Positions 50,690 to 64,000 of a stretch of DNA of 64,000 nt are shown piece by piece. The position numbers and the translations under genes are program-made. Position 1 is the stretch's first letter. Each line of letters opens with the position of its first letter. This DNA is from Paulownia fortunei (lineage: Eukaryota; Streptophyta; Magnoliopsida; Lamiales; Paulowniaceae): assembly GCA_019321725.1 (NCBI GenBank), contig JAGSPU010000056.1, positions 310,001 through 374,000 of the forward strand, read 5' to 3'. The notes under the pieces were generated by a model that saw only the letters and a list, made by a program, of their open reading frames with translations, was not told the DNA's origin and did no database searches.

Positions 50690-53600
50690 CCTGGAGTGGT
50701 ACAATTGGCTATGAGGTTGTGGCCGTTTTTGGCACGCTGACACTCTTTTTAGTCAGGTGGTGTCTTTTCTTAATCTTTCGGGTAAAAATAAGAAAGAAAA
50801 ATTACTTTATATTTGCATTATAAATACTATATTTATGTAAAATATTTATTGATACGAGATGAAGGGATGCAAAATATTCGAGTTGCACAGTATTTATTGA
50901 TGATCACTTTCTCCTTTTGAATTAATAATATTAAATGTATTATATTCAATTTATTGAGTTTTTATTTATGGATCTCATAATATTATCATCATTTATTATT
51001 TGAATTTGATGTAAGTAGTATTCGAGATTTTATTTAGGCTCCATGATAGGATGAGTTCGAATGATACATATTTGAATCAACTTGTACCTAAGATACGTTA
51101 CGTTTAATAAAGTGGCCTGCTAAAACCTTTTAATACTTAAATCAAATTGAATTTGAGAAAGGATAAATAGTTAAATACTACATGTATAAAATTAAAAACA
51201 TATTTATAGATATTGATCATGCGTAAGACATATAAATTTTGGTTATATGATAATATTTCGACCATTCATCGTTGGATATGTATCTCTCAAGTATTTGTGA
51301 ATGATCGAATCGACTCATATCTAAAAATCACAATTTTTATAAAAAAATATGCATACTTTGTCATGTTGAATAAATAAAATAAAATATAAAAAACAAAGTG
51401 ATAAAACATATTTTTAAACATCCGAACTTATAGTGATTATAATGTTCCCAAATCCATAAAACCCAAATCAGGCCAAAAATCTTGGCAGATCCATCAAAGA
51501 ATTTCAACTTGGGATTTTTGAGAAATACTAAAAGAAAAGAGTACAATTATAATACTAAAAGAAAAGAGTAGACATTAAATTTGATGTACGGTCAGCTATG
51601 GCAATGGCGTAGGAGCAAGTATATTGATTTGATGGACCAGCCCTTTTTACAGTGGGTGGGGCCCTGACACAGCAATGGATATGGTCCGAATTTGCTCTCC
51701 AGTGGCCTGTCACGTGGGCTTTGCGTTTCTTTTTCTCTTTATTCGGAATAGGGTTCCCAGCTTCATTATAGCATGTTTCAATTTTCATTTCTCTTTTTCA
51801 TTTATTGAAGTCAAGCTTTACTCAATTTGAGTCCTTTGAATACTAGTTTTTCTGTTTTATTCTTACTTTTTTATTTTTCAATATACCATTTTATTTATTT
51901 TTAAAATTATGTATTTACTTATATTTTATTATTGATAATTCTACTAAATAAAAATTACACATAATTAATATTATATTTATTAATTATATTATAATTAATA
52001 TCACAATGTGTTATTTCAATGTATTTACTTATTATATTTATTATTATAATTTATGATAAATATTAATTATTTGTTAATTTTTTATAATTAATTATTACAA
52101 ATGTTATTGCAAAAATAACCAAATTAAAGTTAAATACATAAAATTAATTTATTAAATATACAATATGGATACAAATAAAATTAAAAAGATTTAGATAGAA
52201 TAAATTTGAGAATAAAATGAAAATATATGTATTAAGCCAAAATTGATGTAAATTTGGTACTGAATTGAAGATCAGATTGCACCAAATTTAGAGACGCTCT
52301 GTATAGGGATGAGCTATTTAATCCCACCAATTGGACTGTGTACTTTTGATGATAGAAGTCCGATTATAATTTTTAACCTGGTACGGAATCTTCTTCTCTC
52401 ATCACTTTCACAGGCCACCCTCATCTATTCTCTCCACCTTGGACAAGAAAGAAAGTTATAAATTCCTATGATTTGCTCTATTCATATTTTTTAGTTTTAT
52501 ATGGTAGTATTTATGTCGGATGTGTTTGTGTTAATGTTTTCGGAATCGAATTCCGATCAATTTGGCCACGAATCAGTGATTGGTCCGATTCAATTAATTT
52601 TAAATAATTATTATACAGTAAAATCAATCAAACATATCAAATATTTTTTTTTATTTTTATTTTTTTAAAAAAATTTAAAATTTAAAATTTGATATTTTAT
52701 TACATAAACATAATTATTTGAATTTTAAATTTTATTAATATATTTTTTATTTATTATTTTTTTCTTTATTTAAAATATATTATATTATTATTTTATAATA
52801 TAATAAAAAATAAAAAATTATTTTTATAAAACCAATTAAATCGATGATTGAACGGTTGTCATCAACAATAAAATTAATTTAATCAACTTTGATTATATAA
52901 AAACACTTATTTGTGTATATGTTGGTTCATATCTTAATAAATATGTATTCTGAAAAAATGAGTTTTGTTGAATACTTGAATCAGGCTATGTGTGCGGTGG
53001 TGGTAGTGGGGCTGCAGTTGGGTGGGCGAGGGTATAGTGGTGGGTGGGATTGGCGGGTTGGGTGGCTGAAACAAAAAGAAAGAACAAAGAAAAAAGAAAA
53101 ATAAAAGAGCAGTGAGAAACACAAAAGAAAAAAGGGAAAAGTTAAAAAGAAAAGCGACAATAGTCACAAAGGATATTTATTAAATCACATTTTTTTTATT
53201 TATCAATCAAATATAAAATTGAAAAAAAAAATCAGGTCAATCAATTAATAGGTAGGTAAGCAGTATATTATATGAATAAAATAATTATTATTTTTATTTA
53301 AATCACACACTTGATTATCATTTATCGTCTAATTTCTGAACGTAAATGGAATCTAGTGTATTTAAATTATCTATATTTATTTTTGAATATAAATTTATTT
53401 ATTATATGGTTAAGATAGAACTAATATTGAAATAAATGAATAGTAATACGACTTGGTATGATATGCCTGAAATCCAATTTGTGGTGAGAATGGGATGGCT
53501 GTCGATGTTGTTGGAGGGAAGGGAGGGAGGGGCATCCGATTCATCCTACATCAAGTTTGGATTATATGTTTCAATTTAATATTCTATTTTTATTGTATAT

Positions 53601-55329
53601 TAAAAATTAGAAAAGCTCGACCCTTGGTCCACTTCAATTAGGTTTGAGTTTCAAAATATTTCTAAAATCAGATTTTAATTTCAAAATTGCATCATGTTGC
53701 ACTTTTTTTTAAATCAAGATTTAGCCTTCATATCAAATGTATATCACATGCATAAATAGATATTATGTTTGTAACATAAATTATATTAGCATGCATGATA
53801 TACCAATACAGATAGATTTGGGGGTAGGGTTGGACGTGAAATTTCGGTTTCATTCCCACTTATTCCCACTTGAAATTGGAATAAGGATTCTTGTGACGAG
53901 GAATGGTCTTCAGGGAATAAATATTGAAGAACACACATGAATCCTTATTCTTAACTTTTCCCATTCATAAAAAGAAAGTAGTAGGATGAGAATAAAAAGT
54001 GTGGGAATGCCCATTTGTAGGGCCCAACATGCAGTCAAAATCCATCAAGAATAGAAATTTTTTGAGATTCGATGTAATTTTAGAAATGTCCCTCATAATT
54101 ACAATGATGAATAATTATATAGATATTCCTTGAGATATGATGTAATTATAGAACTATTCCCTCAATAATTACATTGGTACTTTATGTCAGTCATTTTCCT
54201 ATAAATTCCCCCAACTTACCAGTTTTCATTAAGAAATAAATACCATTGGAAATCCAATTTCGAATTTAGCATTCTCTTCATCAGTTTGACATATGAGGGG
54301 TTTGACTGATACTAGGAAAAAAATAAAGGATCTAAATGTAATATAATTCTATTTTCAGCTATTGTTGTATTCTTTTTAGTGTTTTGTATTCCCTTTTATC
54401 TTTCTTTTTTCTCTTTCAATTGTATTTTTTTCTGGGATATAAATTGACGTGGTATCGATTTGATCTACCCCATAATTGAGTTTGAGATGAGTTTAGAAAA
54501 GAGTTTGATCATAATTAGAGATTTTGTATGCGTTCAGGCCAAAATCATTGATTTAGGAGGTTGGAGTTCCAACCCAAATGAATATACGAGCATGCCAGAG
54601 TACGCGTGAAAATAAGTTCAGGCCTAAATCATTGATATAAATTGAGCTGGAGGTTCTCCAACTCAAATGAATATAGGAAACATGATAGAATACGCGTGAA
54701 AATGAGATAGAATCCTATTTTGATTATATTAAAATTGTGGAGTGATTCTTTCTGAAAATTTACTCAAATGAAAAAAAATTCACTTAGGACAATTTCAACA
54801 TTTTGTAGGTCAATTCAAGCTTGGTTCTGAAAATTGAATGTTTTTTTTTTTCCCTGCGAGAAGGATGATCATTAGGAGCAAGGATGATCATGGCAAGGTC
54901 GTAATGTTAACGGTGAGAGTGGTGCATGATGGCGGTGACCACATGGTGACCTCACTTCACAAGATACTTCCGGCAAATATAATACGGTGACTGCTGAAAC
55001 TTTCTTCTAAGCTCCACAACAAAATGAAGAAATGATCAAAGAGTAATTGGAGATGTACATTATTCTGCTACATGGTCATGTGGATTCTGGACCATCAAGC
55101 CTCTACTTCCTCATACTTTTATAACTCAAAATGGGTTTAGATCTTTATTTATTGAGAGCAACTGCTATAGATATCTTTTTCTAAACTACTTGCATTCTAT
55201 TCTGTTCCACAAGCAGAACAGATTAAAACTGGGAGTCTACGATAGGACTGCCAGCAGCAGCAGAAGGCAGAACCATAACAGAAAGTTGGCGGCAGATTGT
55301 TGTAGTAGATGGTTTAGGTGAAGCAGAAA
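50690..55329. other. Intergenic spacer, AT-rich, no recognisable gene
   Basis: No coding sequence is supported. An isolated CACGTGGG (ABRE-like) is at 51711-51718. Very AT-rich stretches cover about 51850-52230 and 52610-52830. Near 53825-54010 several TTCCCACTT/GGAATA-type motifs suggest an old MITE. A diverged tandem duplication lies at 54533-54708. Confidence 0.5.
54533..54708. repeat. Diverged tandem duplication, ~84-bp period
   Basis: Both copies start TTCAGGCC and AAATCATTGAT, continue with GGAGTTCCAAC or GGAGGTTCTCCAAC, and end with AATACGCGTGAAAAT-type sequence. Several small indels separate them. Confidence 0.75.
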
Positions 55330-58300
55330 TTACATTTTAAAGTCAAGAGCTTCTGTATAGTCATTGCCTAGATTTGGTGGACAAGAAGAATGGGAAACAA
55401 GAGCGGCAATCCTCCTGGTGGTTGATAATGGTGGACACGTCCGTGGAGAGAGGTTAGTAAGTTCCAGTGCCTGTAACCTCAACTCCACAGGGTAGTCAGC
55501 AACACAACCAATTCTGGGGCCAGCACCCGTAGACCATTTTCTTGAGAGTTGATGGCCCAATTGGTAAGATTTTGCAGCCTTCTTGGAGTTAATCCTTTGC
55601 AGTATGGCTGTCCTTGGCACGTCTGCTTTAGGACTCCGGAGACCACCAGAGAGAGTCCTCTTGTACTCATTTTTAGTTTCAGGCTTAGAAGCTTCAGTTG
55701 TTTCTGAAGGCAGTTCCTCCTCTACATTGGGAAGATCAAATGGAACAGAATCTGATGACGACATAACTTCAGATATAACCGCATCCATAGACAATTTTCC
55801 ACTTTCATTATTCTCATAGTCTTCATTTGCCTTACGTATCTGATAAAATAAGACAAAAGGACAACACTATTAGGTGAGATACAAAAACCAGAACTCCAAA
55901 TAAAGGATAAATTTTTGGAAGCTGTAAATGACAATAAACTACATGAGAAAAGCAGGCCTCACTGATGATACGTCAGCAGATTATGTTACATTTACACCCA
56001 CTCAAATACATCAGAAACAATTTACTCATTACCTGCCGGCTCCCTTGTACACGACAAGCTATCTTTTAATCACTCATGTTAGTTCCTATTGTTGTATTTA
56101 CTGTCTGTTTACAAACTCCATTGAAGACAGATCAAGGATATAAATCTCATTGGGCAGATTTTGCAATGTTATCTTCATCTCATGAAATACAAATATTAGA
56201 AGCCATAGTTGTGTGAAAACATGAAATCACCAAAGAATCAGTATAATATATTATAAGTGACAACACAAGAAAAATGATAGACTAATATGCATACATTTTC
56301 ACAAATTCTGTCCAATAAAAATCAGTAGGAGCAGCAACCCGAACTGCCCCCGCCTTCACCCTAGACCCAATTAAAGAGCAGGAATCATGATCAAATCTGT
56401 GCACGAGATTAGCCAGAGAGGGATGCAGTGCTGTACCTCTACTTCATCCAGGTTGACTCCATTTTCCTTGAGAAATGATAAAAAGCTGTCAAGGCTATCA
56501 TCAGTTGGCTTATAGTGTCCGCTGTAAGCTGAGATACACTGAAAAACATAAAAGGTGATTGCATTAGGTCAAAATCATTGGACGGTCTATGTTATAGAAA
56601 TACTGAGAGAATTTAACAAAAAGTTTAGTTTGGCCTTGCAATTGCAATTGATGATACCCCATCAAAGAGTTGCTGCAGATAATAGAGTCAGAAAAATATT
56701 TTGTAATATAACAGAAAACTCACTTCACAGAACCTTAGTCTGCGTAGCATAAATGCATTTAGGGCGTGTTTGGTAGGAGTCATCAGACGGGGATAGAGGA
56801 GGTGGGGAATTTGGAGAGTGGTGCCAACCGTATTTTAATTTGTTGGAAGGAAAATGGAAAGGAAGGGGAATAGGAAGGGTGAGCCAATCCTTCCTCGTGT
56901 ACAATTTTTAAACCCTCCTCACAAGGGAGAGTTGCCGGAGGGATTGAAATTTACAAGGCAAGCGTGTCCTACCCCTTGATCTATACTGTACCAAACAAAG
57001 AGAAGGGGTTGTTTAGTCTTCCCTTCCACAATACCAGACAACAGAAGGGGTTAGCCATACTCCTCCCTTAAGCAAGGATAGAACTCGTCCCCTTCCCCTT
57101 CCCCTCCCCCTTCCCCTCCCCCTCCCCCTCCCACTTCCCCTTAAGTTGCAAGAGACTCCCTGCCAGCCTAAGTAAATTCATAGAGTGAGATGCTAATGTA
57201 ACCCTTAGCATAGCTAATGCAACAGACTGGTTTGTATTAAAGAAAACTAAATTGGATAATGGCAATCTCCCGGACAGTACCTTAAGCACTCCATCCTCTG
57301 CCATAAGCCTTCCAGCAGCTAAAGTAGCCCCTCCAGCAAGAAAACTAGAATGATGGAACAATCCTTTCTTTTTCTGGAGGTAATTACAAGTATATGTTTC
57401 AAATAAATAATTAAAAGTAAGAAATGGGAGGTAAAGAGATAGATTAGACATGTATTCTACTTAATCTACTAGAGCTTTTACCTCCCCGCTGTAGAGTCTC
57501 TTAGAGGTGCTCATCACAAAAATCCATTTCGATCCTGGTGATCCTTCATTTGTATCAAGAGGTTTCCCAGTTACTTTATGCAACATTTTCCCATCAACAA
57601 CAATGTATTCATAGTGTTCTCTCTCTTTCTGAGCAGAGCAAAAATGAAAAACAATTATTAATCTCTATTTCAAAATGGAATAAGTCCAAATCCAATAGAA
57701 AGAGCTCAAGAAAAGATTATTAACAAAATTGAAAATAAAGTGAAGACACCACTAGATTGATTGCATCAGTAGCTTGTGAGCCGCAAATGCATTTTAGTTG
57801 CCTCGTGAAGACAAATGTATTTACAACATGAAGAATTTCTTTTTAAAAAAAAGTGTTGCACTAACAAATGAAACTTTGACATACTGGTCCAAGATACTTG
57901 ATGCATTGTTGACGAAGCTTTGATCTTGGGCACTCTTTAAGATCAAACTCTTTGCCATCTCCAAGATCCAACCTGTACAATTTATAATCCCAAGGTCTTA
58001 ATATGTTTTCTGGCTTCACATTCCAGCAAATTGATAATTAATTTGTCCTGTATAATTATGCTTTCACAAGATTACAAACATCCCTCCCAACCACCACAGA
58101 CAGGAATAGCCATGAAAAAAATGCTGATACAAATTTGACCAATTTCCTCATCTTTTCTTTCTTTCAAATGACTACATTCTTTGGGAAAAATTGTCAACCA
58201 GCAATATGTAATGCAATATTTTCATTACGAGCTTGGTATTCCATCTCATCTTATTAACAGCAAAATGGTATGATTTTAATTTTTCAAATGCTGTTGTGGA

Positions 58301-59567
58301 TTCCACAAAGGCCAAAGCTAACATGTTTGACCCCCTTATACGAAGCACCATGGAAATTGAAATATCAGGTTGGTTCAAGCACAATAGAAAACTCAACAGA
58401 CCAAACTTGTTGACATCAAAAGTAGTTCAAACTTTCTCACCAGTAGAAGAAGGGTTGACCGGCATTAGTTTTACACCACTCATCATAATAAAGATGTAAG
58501 CTGTGCCCATAACGGTGCCTTGGATCGATCTAGATCAAATACCCAGCAACAAAAATCAAACTTCCCATCAATATTACCATAATCAATGGCCGTATTTCAA
58601 ACTAATCAAAAGTCCAATAACTTAAGGTTGAACGTAAAAGGGGAAAAAAGAAGGTGCAGTTCTCACAGCTTCAATCCAGTGTTGAAAAGCCAACTTTTGT
58701 GCCTTGGCATCTTTAGACAAACCCTTGCCCACCTGTCCACATAATTTTTAAGTAAAATAAACACAACCACGCAACTGAGTTCAATTCACCATTGCTGATT
58801 TTACTGCTTTAACTCTTATTTGTCCCCCTCTTTTTTAATTTTTCAGTTTATTGTTTAATTATTAGAAACAATTGTAGAGAAATACTACAAACATATCTGA
58901 ATAATCTTATGGATATACCTTGGAAGCATTCAACCTGACACGGTTCCACCGCGACGCAGCTGTCTCTGGCTTCAAGAAGTTGAAAAAAGAGATTGTACTG
59001 TGATTTAATCGTGCAAAATCTAGCGCTTGCCACCTTCAATTTTCATCACGAAATAAAAATCATCACAACAATTACCAAAAGAAAAGAGAGAGAAAATACA
59101 AAGGTAAAAACAAATAATTACACTTTCTGCATGAGTGTAAATCGAAAAATTAAAATACATCACGCACGATAATGCAAATAAAACATCATCTTGTGCACGC
59201 GAATAAACACACTCATGATTTCATCGTCGTAAAGTTTAAGCATTAAAAAAAAAGCAAAAACGAAATTAAATTACCATAATTCTTCAGCTACCACAGCGGA
59301 GTCAGCTAACATGCGCCGAGTACGATAGCTCCGATAAACCTTCTGAAGTTTCATTGCCGCACTCGACGAACATCTGGTCAGAGCAGCCACGGGACTCGCC
59401 GGAGCACCGTTGGCCTCCCATTCACCACCGTTCTCGTCCATTTGATCAGTCACTTTTCGCAGTTCCAGAGCCGCCTCTGAGGATCCGGACATGTCAGGGA
59501 ACGAAAAAGCAGGAATGTTGCTGGAATTGAGATCGAAAGTGGAGAGCACGTGAGCTTCGACCTCCAT
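55330..59567 (-). CDS. IQM-family IQ-motif (calmodulin-binding) protein, 9 exons, intact
   Basis: IQM proteins bind calmodulin, usually without Ca2+, and act in plant stress and hormone signalling. Minus-strand exons: 59567-59275, 59033-58919, 58732-58667, 58529-58441, 57972-57885, 57628-57482, 57373-57281, 56538-56437, 55839-55330. All are GT-AG, in phase and stop-free, giving about 500 residues, the usual family length. The IQ motif is [16 protein letters not shown] (about residue 72-87). Family core blocks follow: [20 protein letters not shown], then [87 protein letters not shown] and [19 protein letters not shown]. The C-terminal exon contains Lys/Arg-rich segments and [14 protein letters not shown]3 is the likely closest Arabidopsis member, but I cannot separate the paralogues. 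Confidence 0.93.
56760..57005. mobile_element. MITE-like insertion in an IQM intron
   Basis: The left end AGGGCGTGTTTGGTAGGAG and the inverted partner ACTGTACCAAACAAAGAG near 56984-57001 bracket a GA-rich non-coding block in the intron between exons 7 and 8. GTGTTTGGTA ends are typical of hAT/PIF-type MITEs. Ends and target-site duplication are unproven. Confidence 0.45.
57088..57141. repeat. Polypyrimidine (CCCCTT/CCCCCT) tract in an IQM intron
   Basis: C4-C5 runs are separated by T or TT for about 50 bases. On the transcribed-sense (minus) strand this gives many G4-G5 runs, matching a G-quadruplex pattern. It lies about 140 bases from exon 7. Confidence 0.75.
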
Positions 59568-60924
59568 TGCAGATTCAGTAAATCAGGAGTTCGGAAAACT
59601 CGGAGGAGACTGAATGAGTTTTAGAGAGAGAAAACTCAATGTCGGGGAACGGAGTTTGAGAGTTCGAGAGAGTGGGGGTGAGGGTTTTTGTATGCATTAG
59701 TGAGTTTTCCCGGTAAACCTACCTGTCAATATTACGATATTATTGTGCTTCGCTCACGCGCGAGTATAGGTGCAAGGATTACTACTCGCGCATTTAGAGG
59801 TTTGAGTTTTTGGTGCAGTAGTTCAGTATAGATTACATTTTTCTCTGAAAAAATTATTTATTAATGAAGTTGAAATTAAAAATTTAAAATTAATAATAAT
59901 AATCAATTCATTCAATTTGTTTTAATAATTTCATAATAAATTTTAAATTTATAAATTTTTATTTTATTCTGTTTTTTGAATTATTATGATAAATTTTAAA
60001 TTTATTTTATATAAAATTATTTTAAATTTCTCCTTGAAATTCAAGTCAATCGTCCAAACGCAACATTACTAATTACGATAGTATTAATTATTAATTTAAA
60101 TAAAATATTTGGTTTTTAATGTATATGATCTGTACTAAACACACAACTAAATAAATTATATCTAACATTACCACAGCTTTCGATTTATTCATACAACACA
60201 TTTTCATAAATAAGTGTAATTATTATCTTATGTTTGTGTCTTGGATTATTTGCTGTTTATTTTCTATTTTTTTTTTAACAGAACGAATCAAATATATCAA
60301 TCAATATATTAGAAATATTAAATATTACGAACAATTTTATCTCAAAACATATAAAATTTTACATTGGAGAATATATTCAAAATATAAAAGAACAATTAGT
60401 ATAATCAGCAACTTAAATTAATTTCTAGGGACCTAAGTCAAAAATCTCATAATTATTATTATATAGTTTTTGAAAACAATATCCTTTCACTTTCATATTA
60501 CAAGTTAAATTGCTGTATTTGTTTGACTCAAAACTCAGATATTGAAGACGTGATTCACATGCTGTGAATAATTCATGAACGTCAGGGTATGTCTGTCTAT
60601 ATACTATCATTCCTTCTTTCTTGTATTATATACCATCAATTAATTATTATGCTTAATTATAATTCGAGGCATTAGATTTAAATTTTATATTGACTACATT
60701 ACAAAAGAAAATCAACTTTAAAAAATAGTACTTGAATTATGAATGCAAATACGAATATCAAGTAAATACGGATTATTTTACAATGGACCAATCTACTAAT
60801 AATTATTAGATTATAAGAAAAAATAATTTTTTTGTTCATCTCCTCAATCCGATCTATTGATTAAATATGTTACACTCGTAAATACTGATTTGTACTCATT
60901 ATTATAGAAAATATGTAGAAATAT

Positions 60925-61170
60925 GGGTGTAAACGAATATTATTGTTTAAATTTGTTTGAATTTTTATTGAACTTAAAAATTTATATTTGAAATTGATTT
61001 TATTGTTAAATGAATCGAGCTCCAAAGAGTTGATTAGTTGAATACGAGTTCGAATAAACTTGATTTTTTATATTATATATTTTATATTTTTAAATTAATT
61101 GAGTTGAAGTCAAGATCGAATTTTAAATTTTATTGAAAAAAAGTTCAAATATATTTGATGAGATAATTTA
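60925..61170. repeat. Dispersed repeat, copy 1 (diverged)
   Basis: The order GTGTAAACGAAT, TTTGAATTTTTATTGAACTT, TTTTATTGTTAAATGAATCGA and AATTTTATTGAA matches the stretch at 62372-62610. The class is not identified. Confidence 0.5.
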
Positions 61171-62371
61171 ATTTAAAAAAAATAATTATTGAATTCAAAC
61201 TGCATGGTCCATCTACAGCTGGTGGGTCATTTTCTGTCACGGACAACCATTTAATTTCACAAGTTAACCTTTCTTTTCCTTTTTCCTGAACTGTATCTTT
61301 ATTCTGATGTTTGAATTGACAAGGGGAATGTAAATAGTGAGCAAATTGTTTGTTAGGGATTTCCTCAAATTAAATTCACGTTTTCACTTTGGAAAACGTG
61401 TTTATTTTACTTATTTTTTATATTACTTGTTAAAATAATTTTAAAAATCAACACTTATTTCCAGTCCAATTTGTGTTTTTCATATTAAAATTAAAATAAG
61501 TCAGTCGATCATATTGTATTGAAATAAAATATAATTGAGTTGGTCAAATTTTATAATTCATTGATTAATATAAATTTTTATTTTTTACAAAAATTAAGTG
61601 ACCCATATTTTTCACAGTACTTAACTTTTGAAAGCTTAGTTTTGGCTCTTCGATTATGACATGAGATAGATATATAATCAACTTAAATATCTATTGGTAA
61701 ATAGATTTTTGGGACCATCCATATTAACATACATACGTGTGACAAATTTTTTGTATAGAGAAACGAAATATATATCCGCAATCACTACATTTATATTTAA
61801 AAATCATTAAATATAAATAATTATATATTTTATAATTAAAATATCAAAATTTAATAAAAAAATATAAGTAAGATTGAATTCACTTGACGAGACTCAAGCG
61901 CAAAATATTTTAATAGTAAGACGTCAACTTTATAACTTGAACAAATTCTCGTAGCAATTGTGAATCTACTTTGGTGGGTGCATTTAGTAGCAAAAATTCA
62001 AATTGATTTCTAATTAGTGTATGGAATGTCCAACATGTGGAACTGGATCAGGAGTATCCTGGTGCCTTCCTCCTCTATCAAATTTCAATTCACAATTATT
62101 ATTTTTATATGATTGTATAATTAAGACTTTGATGAAATTAGAGTTTGTGAATATAAGTTGTGGAATTTTTGACAAAATTTTTAGGTTTCATTCACTTGAG
62201 GAAACATCAACGTTTTTGTCCTTAAAATAATTATTATTGCTTAATATAATTTACTAGTTTCTAAGCATGAAATTAAACTTGAAATTCATTTGGGTTATCA
62301 TCATTTTTCCCATTAATCAGACTTCATTATGCATTACTGTTCTTGAGGGGCTGAACTCTCAATGTGAATAA

Positions 62372-62610
62372 CGGGACGTGTAAATGAATTAACTCCATTT
62401 AAATATATTACTGATAAAATTCGTTTGAATTTTTATTAACTTTTTAAAATTGTGTTTGAATTTAATTTAATTGTTAATCGAATTGAATTTAACTAATTTT
62501 AATTAAATATAACTCGAATAACATTCAAATAACTTAATATTTTTATATATTTTATTTTATTTTTATACTAATCTTGAACTGAGTTTTAAATAAATTTTAT
62601 TGAACAATCA
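62372..62610. repeat. Dispersed repeat, copy 2 (diverged)
   Basis: GTGTAAATGAAT, CGTTTGAATTTTTATTAACT, TTAATTGTTAATCGAATTGA and AAATTTTATTGAAC appear in the same order as in the copy at 60925-61170. No ORF or clear terminal repeats. Confidence 0.5.
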
Positions 62611-63790
62611 TTGTTGTATTGGTCTATTAGAGCTGAGGAGCAAGGTTAGAGTAAGTAAGATTAAAATAAATTAAGAGGATTGAGTTAGGTTAATAATTAT
62701 AATGATTATGACATTTGGATTTGATTTAAAATTCAATATTAAGAGATTACTGGGACCCACTTTTTTTAAAGTCAAATCGTGGTTGCCATGAAAGTTGTTC
62801 AAGTAAGGATAAAGGAGTGTCGGCGGTCCACCACGTGAGTAATTTTATTATTTTCTTGACCTCTATTTGGTGGGCTAAGACCATAATAAAATTAATCTCA
62901 ATCTACAGAACATTTTGTGACTCTTCCAACATGCAAAATAATAATCCATATGTCCCAAGCTTGCAATTCTTTTTTCCCATTTTATATTTATAATCTGTGC
63001 TTGATTTGAAGACGTCCAAATTAGTCAAGAATCAATAAAAAAAATAATGATTTTAAATATAATTTAAATGAAATCTCGCAACATTACCTAATTATGTGCA
63101 CTTCTTGAATGAAAATTCATTTAAAAAATAATTTTTTTAGAAAGTGTTTTTTGAAAAAAAAATTGAATATTTAGTTAAAACTCATTTCAACAAGAATCTT
63201 AAAATTAGAAATTCAATTTTTACATAAAAGTAAAAATAAATTTTGAGAAGCGTCTAAATCTCATTTCTTTACGAGAAAGGCGACTTGTTTCAAAAATTCA
63301 TTAAATATTAACACGATACATGTAACCACTACTTTCATTTGAAAATTATTTCTTAATTTAATTTAGTAGAAGCCCAAATCTAATCAATTGAGTTTTACCT
63401 TCATTTGATTTGAAATATTAATGCTAAGCTCTTCTTGAAAGTTGTCAAATAGACTTGGGTTTATTGGTGAGTCCTAATTGTAACTATGATCATAGGGAAT
63501 AATTTTTTCCGCTGCCACTAAACTTGAATTCACAGGGGTGCCACCCCCACATCCTTTCGCCCTTTATACAGACAGCTTTATAAAGGCTGAAAATAATCTG
63601 GGAAACAACTAACCCTCGTTTGAGATCCTTTGTATCTTGTCCTCGTACAAAATTTTATTAGATTTTTAAGTCATTGTTTACATATATCATTACGCTAGGA
63701 ATATCTATCATTAAAAATTAATCAAAAATCAACAATTATTTATATAACACAATAATGAACAAAGTGCATTTAATTAGACACAAGACATGC

Positions 63791-63991
63791 TTATATTTCA
63801 CTAAACTTACTGTCAATTACACGTTTCTTAAAATCATTTCTTGCAGCTGCTACAATTGGTTGTGGGTTGCCAGACAAAGCATGATCAATCAGTACAATAA
63901 TTAGAAACCATTCCTTTTGTTCAATAAAGATGTAAGAAAAAAGATGAATCTTAAAAAAGGTTAAAAGAAGGGCAGCACAGGGAAGACCCAT
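63791..63991 (-). CDS. Possible partial ORF at the right edge
   Basis: A minus-strand frame of 66 codons starts at ATG 63991. Its first half is hydrophobic and T-rich; its last part (ALSGNPQPIVAAARNDFKKR) has a more protein-like composition. It may be the end of an exon of a gene beyond the window, or chance. Family not recognised. Confidence 0.2.
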   Translation of the reverse strand: MGLPCAALLLTFFKIHLFSYIFIEQKEWFLIIVLIDHALSGNPQPIVAAARNDFKKRVIDSKFSEI

Positions 63992-64000
63992 GTTGATGAT

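Larger units (their letters stand above)
59568..63790. other. Intergenic spacer, AT-rich, with two diverged repeat copies
   Basis: The first 150 bases are the IQM promoter side. No coding sequence is supported. Stretches at about 60925-61170 and 62372-62610 resemble each other in order, both containing TTTGAATTTTTATT and ATTGTTAA-type blocks, and look like two decayed copies of one repeat. Confidence 0.5.

Noticed and set aside
52934..53167. Minus-strand Phe/Pro-rich ORF
   Set aside because: Low-complexity GA/TC-rich spacer with no family similarity.
1..64000. LTR retrotransposon, viral or organellar insert
   Set aside because: No reverse transcriptase, integrase, gag, capsid or long direct terminal repeats were seen, and no plastid or mitochondrial genes were recognised.

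Overview
The window is nuclear DNA from a flowering plant, very probably a eudicot. Genes carry many GT-AG introns, non-coding DNA is AT-rich with many microsatellites and small MITE-like elements, and every recognisable protein belongs to a plant family. I see no prokaryotic, organellar or viral genes and no CRISPR array. The species cannot be named from what I can read.

Layout: the 3' tip of an unknown gene (1-65, +); a complete nine-exon uridine nucleosidase (2397-6506, +); a small secreted or anchored LysM protein (8950-9273, +); a GDSL esterase/lipase of the At5g03610 type (12126-16057, +) whose exon 2 is frame-broken; about 10.5 kb of repeat-rich spacer; an intronless CYP94C1-like cytochrome P450 (26617-28124, +) with one frameshift in a C run; about 4.9 kb of spacer; a large AT-hook/WD40 gene related to the TFIIIC subunit GTF3C2 (32984-43110, +) with several frame breaks; a subtilase 3'-end remnant (44306-44590, +); a bZIP62-like transcription factor (45485-50213, -) preceded by a dense G-box cluster; spacer; a complete nine-exon IQM-type IQ-motif protein (55330-59567, -); and AT-rich spacer to the right edge, where a weak partial ORF lies.

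The genes are independent plant loci, not a cluster or operon. Two relations stand out. The convergent WD40 and bZIP genes look like the Arabidopsis neighbours At1g19485/At1g19490, which suggests old microsynteny. CYP94C1 oxidises jasmonoyl-isoleucine and has a G-box upstream, which fits jasmonate control.

The most notable structural signal is a set of short indels that break otherwise conserved exons in four genes (GDSL, CYP94C1, WD40, bZIP), while three genes (uridine nucleosidase, LysM, IQM) are fully open. Most of the breaks look like the loss of one base, often in a homopolymer. This suggests consensus sequence errors more than true pseudogenes, but the sequence alone cannot decide. I did not find a convincing new biological system here.
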